Below are positions 55,805-64,000 of a stretch of DNA of 64,000 bases, in pieces; positions within the stretch are counted from its first letter, which is position 1; the number at the start of each line of letters is the position of its first letter. Where the stretch lies: contig CANTFK010000692.1 in the NCBI GenBank assembly GCA_947646735.1, positions 62,001 to 126,000 on the forward strand, in the 5' to 3' direction. The notes under the pieces are model-generated. The model worked only from the letters and a program-made list of their open reading frames with translations, had not been told where the DNA came from and did not search any database. Both the position numbers and the translations under genes were made by a program. The stretch is from Peronospora farinosa. Its lineage: Eukaryota > Oomycota > Peronosporomycetes > Peronosporales > Peronosporaceae.

Positions 55805-56533
55805 ATGCATTTGATTGAGACCAGCGAAAAACTGGTACTTGAAAGAGTTGTGAAGTACGCTGCGCCACACATGAAGGTTGCGATCAAGGGACGATATGAT
55901 CCAGGTCGCACTGACTATCTTCACGATGCACAAGAACTCGTGGTATGGGCGCAAGAGATTGAGGATGATGCTCGCCCGATAAGGAATCACGTAAAGGGCG
56001 TCGTAAATGCAGTGGGTGAGTCAAAAAAATGTTTTGCGTGCGGAAAACTCGGCCACATAGCCAGAGAGTGCAAAGCCAAGAAAAAGAAAGACAGCGTCAT
56101 TTCCGGTGAGAAGACTCGCTGGGAGCTTGCAGCGCATCGGAACGCTGTGAATTTGGATCATTGGACCTTGAACAGCGGTGCAAGTAGACACTTGGCTCGC
56201 GACGTCTCGATGCTGGAACACGCCGTGGACTGTAACAAGACCAACTGGCTACTCCTTCCAAACGGCGAACGGCTCCAAGTTACAAAGAAGGGCACTGTGA
56301 CGCTTAACGGTATTGCCGAAGGGAAGGAGTTCGAGCTTAATCTGAGCAACTTGTATTTTGCGCCGCTTCTATCGCGTAATTTAATATTGTTTGGGATATC
56401 GGCTAAGCAAGGATGCCGCATTGAATCGCGTCATGGAAGCATGATTATTGCAAAGGTCTCACCCTCTATAGTGGTATTTTACCTAAAATTAGAAGCAAAC
56501 GTGCTGGTGGCAAAACTTTGCTCCCTTCGGTAA
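55805..56533 (+). pseudogene. Copia zinc knuckle and aspartic protease, catalytic Asp replaced
   Basis: A CCHC zinc knuckle (CFACGKLGHIARECK, about residues 76-90 of this frame) is followed by a pepsin-like protease block reading LNSGASRHLA where active copies have DSGA, so the catalytic aspartate is lost (Asp codon to Asn). Confidence 0.8.
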
Positions 56534-56539
56534 CAGAAA

Positions 56540-57420
56540 AGACATTTTCAGAAATAGTGATGAATGCAGTCGTCGGACAGCCACTTGCATCGAAATATCA
56601 AGAAGGAACCCTAATGGATTTTCACATTCGATTTGGCCACTTGTCTTTCGATACCATCGAGCGTATGGCCCGCGAGCCCGAGTCGAGATCAGGCTTACGG
56701 ACCTCAGGAGCGTGCATTGTCAAATCTGCGCCGAAGGAAAAGCCACCAAGTCACGACAGCCACAGCGAGATTCAGGAAAGAACTCGACAATCGACCGCGT
56801 AGGCGGTGTAATTTGCAGCGACTTGAAAGGGCCCATACACGCCGCTCGATCGACACGGAAATCGCTATATGGTCAACTTCGTGGATCACAAGAAAAATTG
56901 CGTGCGTGTGTTTGCATGAAAAACAAAAGATAAAGCTGCCAAAAAGTTTAATCACTTTCTCGTATTTTTCGAGAAACGTTTCTACTGTCGCGTGCATGTC
57001 ATCCGCACTGATGGCGGAGGTGAATACGCTAACGTGAACTTGCTTTGTAATCGACAAGGAGTAGCTCGTCAAGTGAGTGAAGCTGCAAATCAAGCCAGCA
57101 ACGGAAAAGCTGAGCGTATACACTGAACTATAATGAACATGGTTCGATGCATGATCTTCGGCTCAGGAATTGCTCTCACATTTTGGAGCGATGCAGCTGA
57201 CTACGCTACGTACATTTTGAACCGCAGCTAAACGCGTGCGAACGCGAATAGGGCGTCAACCCTCGAGCTTTTGACTGGACAAGTTCCAGACCTGACCGAC
57301 ATCGTAGTGTTCGGGTCGCCATGCATGGTCTTTCGTAATACGAAGAAGAAGAATTCTGAGCGACACGCGGTGAGAGAATATATCATTTGAAAAAATGACG
57401 AAACTAAAGGTTACAAGGTT
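56540..57420 (+). pseudogene. Copia integrase, frameshifted
   Basis: Pieces are HIRFGHLSFDTIERMA with the GAG-pre-integrase domain, CQICAEGKATKSRQP, RTDGGGEYAN and FWSDAADYATYILNRS in different frames, with stops between them. It keeps the HHCC zinc-binding and core blocks but cannot encode an active enzyme. Confidence 0.75.
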
Positions 57421-57441
57421 TTACTATCAAAAGATCGAAAG

Positions 57442-58740
57442 GTGACGACCACGCGCCACATCAGCGCAATCGAGACGCTAGGAACTGCTGCTAGCGAGAA
57501 AATTCGACAGGTGCTCGAAACGTTAGGCGACGATGAGCTGCAGAGAACAAAGAACGGGTATTCTACTGTTGTAGCAGGCGGTGATGATGCTCATGACAGC
57601 AGCGCAGTTCCCAAAGGAGGATTGGACGGCTTGCAAGGCGCGCAAAATGCCAAGAAAACTGCAGAGGGTTCCAAGCTTAGACGATCTATGCGCATAAAGG
57701 AGAAGTCGAGTCGACAGATTGAGGCAGACGAGGTTGAAGAGAAAGTGCTTTCTCCTGAATTAGAGCCTCGTCTGATGGTTCTAGCAGTGGTCGAAGAATC
57801 CGCGAATACACCGACCGCACCAGAAGTTGAATACGGGCCAGACCCTAAGTATTATAAAGAGGCCCGGCGTGACCCCCACAGTGACCTTTGGGAGCAGGCA
57901 GAAGTTGAAGAACTGCGGTCGTTGGAAGAAAATGAGAAGTGGACGCTGATCAAGTGTGAGCCTGATGCCAAGCGGCTCCACACGAAGTGGGTTTACAAGA
58001 AAAAAAACGACGTGGTGACGGCCAAGTTGAAAAGTTTAAAGCGCGTCTTGTTGCTTGTGGAAATGAGCAACTACTTGGGGTTGACTTTGTCCTCACTTTT
58101 GCTGCAGTGATGAAAATAGGGAACATCAGAGTAATTTTAATTCTTTCGATAATTTGTGGTGTACGCGATAGGCACGGAGACGTGCCAGCGGCCTACGTCA
58201 AAGCGATGACCGAAGAAGAGTACGACATTTTACTATATGTGCCCGACGGCATGAGAGTACCGTCAAGTTTGTTGCAAAAGCTGGGCGTGTCAAGCGTGAA
58301 GGAAGTTGCGTTGCGTCTTAAGGGAAGCTTATATGGGCTAAAACAAGCCGAGAGCCTTTGGCACCAACTGCTTAGAAAGACACTCCTCGAGCTAAATTTT
58401 GTGCAATGTATCACGGTACGTGTATATTTTACTTAGGTGAAACGACAGTGATTGGAACATACGTCGACGATTTACTGGTGACCGCGACAAGTACTGGTCG
58501 CGTGGATGCGTTCTTTGATGACATGCAGGTGCTAGAGATGAAGGACCTGGGGGAGGCGGCCAAGTTTGTTGGCATGCAAGTGGAGCCGGACGGACCAGGC
58601 TATGCATTGAACCAGGAGAGAACAATTGCTGAGACGCTCACACGTTACGGAATTGAAAACGAAAACGCGGTACGATCGCCGATTGGAGATGAAGAGCCAA
58701 GTCTGGAAGGAGCAGTGGCTCTACGGTGATATCGAGTGGC
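57442..58740 (+). pseudogene. Copia reverse transcriptase, frameshifted
   Basis: LWEQAEVEELRSLEENEKWT and HTKWVYKKK start the domain, followed in another frame by FKARLVACGNEQLLGVDF, GDVPAAYVKA, LKGSLYGLKQAESLWH, and in a third frame by the YVDDLL catalytic block at about 58467. Confidence 0.85.
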
Positions 58741-59435
58741 AAAGCTGGACTACCAAGCATAAGAGAATTTCAGTCATTGATCGGGAGTCTACTCTGGGTA
58801 GCCCGGTGCACGCGACCTGATATCGGCTTTGCGGTGCATAGGGCCACACGACAATGCCATGCACCGACAATACAAGACTGGAGATTGGCCAAACGTATTG
58901 CTCAGTACCTAATTGGCACTCGATCCCTTAAATTGCACCTGCGTGTGGATGAAGGAAATTTGATCCCAGTCCGCATCACCTGCTTCACGGATGCAGACTT
59001 TGCTGGAGATTGTAAAGACCGTAAGTCTGTGAGCGCGGCAGTAATCATGGTTAATGGTGCGAATATCGGATAGCACTGCAAAAAACAATCGGCGGTTGCC
59101 GTCTCGACTGCGGAAGCAGAGTTCGTCGCTGCAGCTGCAGGAGGTCAAGAGGTGCTCGGCCTAAAGAACTATTCTCTGAGCTAGGATTGCAAGTAAAGAC
59201 GCCAATTGTTCTAGCTATGGAAAATCAAGCCGCTATTAAACAAATTGAAAATAAGGCCAGCTCGGCAAGTGCAAAACATGTGGATGTGAAGCTCAAGTTT
59301 CTGCGGGATTATGCTACGAAAGAAGTCGTCAAGCCAAGCTTCGTAAAGTCACACGACATGCTAGCCGATCTTCTGACCAAGGCACTGCCAGCGCCACGGG
59401 TGCTTGTATTGCGGCTGAAGGTGGGAATCAAGTAA
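58741..59435 (+). pseudogene. Copia RNase H, with a premature stop
   Basis: LIGSLLWVARCTRPDIGFAV, TCFTDADFAGDCKDRKS, then a stop at about 59071 where a Q or Y codon is expected, followed by STAEAEFVAAAAGGQE and KHVDVKLKFLRDY. The domain is otherwise well preserved. Confidence 0.85.
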
Positions 59436-59479
59436 GTACAAACTTCTGTTTCCTGACTCTCCCATTTGTCGGGAAGGAG

Positions 59480-59682
59480 TGTTGGAAATCTTGGTGAATA
59501 GTCGCTGAGCTGGCTGACTCCTGGGAGCAGTCGCGTGAGCAGTTACACTGCCGGATGACTCTAGGCAACAGTCGTGTGAACCAACAGGAAGTAGGTTCAA
59601 ATGCGAGTTGCTATGTTCAGAAATATATATATTACTTACTCTCTAAATTTCTCTCTCGTGCACAAGTCTCTCCAATTCAATA
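59480..59682 (+). repeat. Copia right LTR
   Basis: 203 bp, aligned without gaps to the left LTR with 8 differences. Confidence 0.92.
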
Positions 59683-60505
59683 GATAGTGGGTGCGTTAAC
59701 TCTCTTAATGTGGCTACAGAATTAAAGTCTCGAAAGTGAATAAAACGTCACGAAATACTACATTTTATGTGTTATCATTTAGCGTGGGGAAGTGTCGCTT
59801 ATGAACCAGTATGTGAATAAAAACTTTAGTTGTCAATACAAGGTCACGATTGGTGCCGACTTTCTTACCAAGGAGACCATGCTGGACGACAAACTGGTGA
59901 CGATGCAAATCTGGAACACGGCGGGTCAGGAGCGATTCCAGAGTCTAGGTGTCGCCTTTTACCGTGGAGCTGATGCATGCGTGCTGGTCTATGACATTAC
60001 CAACCCCAAGGCAAATTAATAACAGTGAAGATGTAGTAGTGAGGCTGCAGAAGGCTGACTTTTCTATCGCTTTATTGTAGTCTTTTAAGAAGTTGGACAC
60101 GTGGCGAGACAAGTTCTTGGCACAGACAGAACCAAGAGACTCGGATGCCTTTTAGTTTATTGTACTGGATAACAAGGTGAACTAGGAGTCGGAACGAAGA
60201 GTGAGGAGAAATAATTGACTTGGGCCGAGGGTCTAGGAATTGTGGCTGTTGAATGACTTATTAAAATCGTGGTGCAGGTTCTCAAGGAGAAGGCGCACGA
60301 GTGGTGCCGTGGAAAAATTGTCTAACAGGTGAGTGGATATGACAATGCTGCAATTGCATGATTGGTGTTGACGCATTCTTTACGGCAAAATTGATTAGCC
60401 GATTCAGTACTATGAAACAAGTGCGAAAGAAGCGACGAGTGTGGAAGAAGCGTTTCAGACAATTGCTGCTTCGGCTTTGCACGAGGACCATGAAGACGAC
60501 ATATG
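59683..60505 (+). pseudogene. RAB7 relic, remaining exons right of the copia element
   Basis: Late-endosome/vacuole small GTPase, interrupted and decayed. Bases 59683-59690 resume the exon 1 coding sequence, followed by a 92-nt intron (59691-59782). Exon 2 (59783-60010) starts with a one-base deletion in the GKT/S P-loop codon, then has [18 protein letters not shown] and [20 protein letters not shown], where the usual WDTAGQE Asp is Asn. Its donor reads GC instead of GT. Exon 3 from 60081 (SFKKLDTWRDKFLAQTEPRD) has stops at the FPFIV and NKVD positions. A last exon from 60400 reads IQYYETSAKEATSVEEAFQT and stops without a prenylation cysteine motif. Introns remain, so it is not a retrocopy. 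Confidence 0.9.
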
Positions 60506-60529
60506 ACTGATCAGGCGATCACGCCGACC

Positions 60530-62025
60530 GCCAAAGCATACCAGACTGGATCGTCTCAGTATGCGTCATCAGAATCAGAGGCAGAGGATTCAGAGAAGTC
60601 AATCTCCATTCAGCGTATGTCACTGGGACCGTAATGCGCAGCATTCATCCGTGGACGAACGGTGCCAATCAAGACTGAAGTACGATCGACAAATGCGCCC
60701 ATGGCTCAACAAGCAAATCTGATTGGATCAGGGCAGCTGAATTCATATTTCGAAGCCGCCATGAGAAAGTACGAGGAAGATCAACGGATCTTAGCCCAGC
60801 AAAATGCTAATCGATCAAGGATTCAGACCACTCCTCAGGAAAGAAATGTTCCAGATGTCGGTTGGATCGCGTCATAGTCGATCAAATAATTGCGATCCGC
60901 TTGATCTGGGACTGGAAGACTCAAGGCGACCATTGGTGGCAGCAGCGGAAGCTACGCCAAATGGTGGATTCATTGAGCAGCAAATCCGGGTATCGGCGAT
61001 CGCAGATCTGAAGAGTTTTCCGGACGAGACAGAGATGAAGATCGAGCAAGAAGCTGGATCAGCAGGGTCAAGTCTGCTTTCTTACGTGACCAGGCTCCTG
61101 ACGTGGAAAAGTGTCTCGTAATGGGCGATTTGCTAACGAGGCCAGCACGGAATTGGTATAGCCAGCTGAGCAGAACAACTCGTCATTATTGAATATGTCT
61201 ATTGAAAAGTTTCATGATTCCGTATGGAGGATACGGCGTATCCGTCGGAAGACAATAATACCACGCAAGAAAGAAGCCGAATGAGACCCCATTGGAGTGT
61301 TTGTATCGATTGAATGTGGCGGCGATACGAGCAAAGATCTCGATCCGGGAAGGAACACCGGCCACAAGACGAGTGCATGTGGAACCATTTATCGAGACAT
61401 TAGATGATCGTGATTTGGCAAAGAAGTTGACTTTATTAAGGTTGGAAGATGCTGACGACATGAAAGAAACTTTACGCGCCTGTCAGCGCATGGAGAGTTG
61501 TCAAGGCAAAGCATCGATGGGATCGAGTTAATTTCGCCAACGATCAGCTCCTGTTCCCGATCAAGCATCATCGAAAATGACTCGTCACGTGAGAGCAATC
61601 CATATCGGAAAGGGTAACAGTAGGTCATGGTCGGAATCAGTGAACTAGACGCGGAAGTTGAACTACGTCGTATGTTTGTAGCGGCAACACCGGATCAGGC
61701 GGAGAAGTCAAGAGAATACCGTGATCGACAGAATGCGACCGATCAAGGCAAAAGTCAGGATCGTGTTGATCTACCAAGAACCTGTACCCATTGCAAATGA
61801 AGAAACATGACGATCGCGGGTGTTGGAAACGATTGACCTGCCAGCAGTGTGGTCGCAAAGGACATCCTTCATACAAATGTTTTTTCGTGTGTACGGCCTG
61901 TAGGGAGATGCAAGAAGGAGGGAACTCCCCGATGGAAGAATTCTACAATCTGTTCCGTCAGTGGTATGTGCAGACAAAGAGTGCTGGGATGATCCCGCCA
62001 AAAGTGGAGGAGATGTTAAACTAGG
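60530..62025 (+). pseudogene. Gypsy gag with zinc knuckle, broken
   Basis: Fragments are LIGSGQLNSYFEAAMRKYEE, IRVSAIADLKSFPDETEM, LECLYRLNVAAIRAKISIRE, FIETLDDRDLAKKLTLLRLE, and a C-terminal knuckle CWKRLTCQQCGRKGHPSYKC followed by GNSPMEEFYNLFRQWYVQ. These match gag proteins of Phytophthora gypsy elements. Several stops interrupt it. Confidence 0.85.
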
Positions 62026-62318
62026 ACGCTCGCCAGGTTGGAATCTGGTACGAGCCGAGCGTTCTAAGCTCTGCATTGATGCATAAGTTGAAGGCAGAAG
62101 GACAGATCAAGATGGTAATACACGGATCGAGCCGATCATTAATACATGTGATTTGGATTTTATGCATTCAATAGCGAGTTTAAGAAAAGTTGATGAATTT
62201 GCTCGATCGCCTAAGCAGATGGAGATCGACCTAGCGCCAGGCGAATCAGAAGGGTATTTAAAATATCATACCCCATGAAAGTGATTCAAGCAGGCCAAGA
62301 CAGTGGGAAAGATCAACA

Positions 62319-62805
62319 ATGAGAAGGCTAATATGCTATTTTAATTTTGGAGCCGAAGTCTCGATCGTCGATACCACTTTTGCTCGTAAGGTAGGATGTG
62401 TCATTGACGAGAGCCAAAGGAAAGAATGTATTAGAATTGGTGAGAACACGTATATGACGGAAGGACGTACCAAGATCAAGATCACATTAACCGGATCACT
62501 AGTATATTATTTTGATATCTGGGTGGGTGATTAAGTTGGCCAAGAAGCGATCTTGGGTATGGATTTTATGGTCCCAGATGAAATTCGCTTGGATCTGGCA
62601 GATGAAACTCTTTATTTACCATATGAAGCCAAAATTCACTTGGCTGGGCGAAGAACGACGTATCGATCGATTATGCAGCCAATCACGATTAATGATAAAC
62701 ATGTAGTGATTCCAGTAGGCGGATCAACAGAAATAAAGATTGGTAGTGGATCCACGGAAGCTAAGCTTTGGGTAAGACGAGATCAAAAACGATACCGACT
62801 TTGAC
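62319..62805 (+). pseudogene. Gypsy protease relic, catalytic Asp absent
   Basis: FNFGAEVSIVDTTFARKVGC aligns with the protease start, but the D-T/S-G triad is NFG, so the catalytic aspartate is lost. EAILGMDFMVPDEIRLDLAD follows, after a stop and frame change at about 62533. Confidence 0.8.
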
Positions 62806-63539
62806 CACCGGATCGGGCCGGATATAATATTTGCAGCTGTCCAATCTAGTGAATTGAGAAGTAAAATTAAATAACGGATCTTCGTTAGGCTAATGGATGA
62901 CTATAGATATGATACTTCGATCACAAGGGTACGTCTTGGTTGAATCGCGCCGTTATAATGAGTGGCAGACTCTGGCCTATAAAGCAATTACAAATCGGAA
63001 GGAAGAGTTCCCGAAGGAGCAGACAGGACCGTTGCTTGATCACCCATCGTATCCTACGCCATCTAAGATATTAACCCGTCCAAGAAAAGAAGAGATCGAA
63101 GAGATTACGAGCGCTGACGAGATCTCACCGCAAACTTGCGACACGACGATCCACGACGGCAAAACTAAAGGTCAGATTGATGACTAAAATCACTTGGACA
63201 GGGACGATTATCATTCGGTAGAAGTGCCTTTTTTAATCAATACGGACACAGTCGAGAAGAGTGCGACCACCGATATTGAAGGAAAGGATTAGAAACAAGA
63301 TCGATCTGGTGAGATGATCGATGATCTAAGGACGATTTCGATTAACAAGAAAAATCAAGATACATCGGATCAAGAACAGAAAAAGACAGACCAAGAAGGC
63401 AACAAAGCCACCACAGTTGTGATCGATGAGATACCAATACCAACATAAGATGCATTGCCCAAAGATTCGGTATATGTTCATGAAAGCGGTGAGCTGTTCG
63501 CAGAAGACGTAGATTAACATAAAGCGATTTTTCCAGAGA

Positions 63540-64000
63540 TTGTTACGCAAACAGTGGAAGTTGCTATCGAGGATATTCAAGTTAAAGATCCTGAAATACC
63601 GCTGACAGAAGATCAAGAGAAGTTAAGACAATTGATTTGGAAGAAACGCCACTTGCTCATCGGGAAAGGCAATGCCTTACCCTCGCGGCGCGTAGAGCGG
63701 TTTGTGATATTGATGTTGGAGGAGCAAACCCGATCGCGCAAAGAGTACGGCCGGTGGCACCCAATTTTCGGGAAAAATTAGCAGATCTGATCAAGGGGTT
63801 ATTATCTGCCAGGATTATTCGACAATCGACATCACCATGGGCTTCGCCAATCGTGGTGAATATTAAGAAGAATGGCGAAGACATTAGATTATGTATCGAT
63901 TATCGTAGGGTGAACCAGTTGACCCGATTGATGGTATATCCTATGCCACTGATCAGTAAATTACTGCAAGACATGGATAAAGCTATGTGGTACTGTTCTC
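63540..64000 (+). pseudogene. Gypsy reverse transcriptase, 5' part
   Basis: LTEDQEKLRQLIWKKRHLLI in one frame, then LADLIKGLLSARIIRQSTSP and WASPIVVNIKKNGEDIRLCI in another, with IDYRRVNQLTRLMVYPMPLI at the end. The catalytic YVDD block would be beyond the window. Confidence 0.85.

Larger units (their letters stand above)
54671..59682 (+). mobile_element. Ty1/copia retrotransposon, full length but degraded
   Basis: Total 5,012 bp with two aligned 203-bp LTRs (54671-54873 and 59480-59682) differing at 8 positions. Internal order is gag, zinc knuckle, protease, integrase, reverse transcriptase, RNase H, the copia order. A purine-rich tract GGGAAGGAG directly precedes the right LTR. Flanks are GATAAG (left) and GATAG (right), an imperfect target duplication from the RAB7 coding sequence. 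The reading frames are broken by several stops and frameshifts, so the copy cannot move on its own. Confidence 0.92.
60506..64000 (+). mobile_element. Ty3/gypsy element, degraded, running off the window
   Basis: Gag, protease and reverse transcriptase regions lie in order on the plus strand with many stops and frameshifts. The left LTR was not recognised; the element begins within or just after the RAB7 relic, near 60506-60530. The right part is beyond the window. Confidence 0.88.

Noticed and set aside
1..64000. Secreted RXLR or Crinkler effector genes
   Set aside because: I looked for a signal peptide followed by RXLR...EER or LFLAK motifs in intact frames and found none that stand up.

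Overview
The window looks like nuclear DNA of an oomycete, most likely Peronosporales (Phytophthora or a downy mildew). The evidence is compact genes with short introns (mostly 65-105 nt, GT...AG, one with a clear TACTAAAC branch point), two copies of a bZIP/START-like family annotated in Phytophthora as 'M96 mating-specific protein', and Ty3/gypsy and Ty1/copia elements whose proteins resemble those of Phytophthora. The base composition seems less GC-rich than typical Phytophthora, which could suit a downy mildew, but I cannot fix the genus. Exon joins below were worked out by hand from splice sites, reading frame and family similarity; none is backed by transcripts.

Bases 1-34,000 are a gene-dense housekeeping block. 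In order: importin-5 (+), FIS1 (-), a TLC-domain membrane protein (-), a tandem CCCH zinc-finger protein (-), the splicing factor PRPF3 (-), the decapping enzyme DCP2 (+), the Golgi/ER protein YIF1 (-), a short retroelement remnant ending in a perfect 33-bp hairpin, a MYND plus AHA1-N fusion protein (-), two M96-like paralogues (-) with a decayed third copy (+), nucleoporin NDC1 (+), an AFG2/SPATA5-type AAA ATPase (-), nucleoporin ALADIN (+), and TFIIH subunit GTF2H4 (-). NDC1 and ALADIN are physical partners in the nuclear pore in other eukaryotes, and here they flank one AAA ATPase gene.

Bases 34,400-41,300 are a wreck of nested Ty3/gypsy elements: an LTR-like segment with 33-bp tandem repeats, an antisense pol relic, a region packed with short hairpins, a sense gag, then an antisense integrase fragment. 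Bases 41,600-54,330 are again genic: a BAG6-like ubiquitin-domain protein (-), a membrane-anchored purple acid phosphatase (+), proteasome subunit PSMA3 (+), an oomycete cysteine-rich unknown (-), and a domesticated pogo/CENP-B-type transposase gene (+).

Bases 54,620-64,000 show a gene destroyed by transposons. A full-length 5,012-bp Ty1/copia element with 203-bp LTRs (8 differences) sits inside the P-loop region of a RAB7 gene. The first 17 codons lie left of the element; the rest, with intron positions still visible, lies to the right and has gathered frameshifts and stops. A degraded Ty3/gypsy element then begins at the 3' end of the RAB7 relic and runs off the window. No RNA gene, CRISPR array or RXLR-type effector was recognised.
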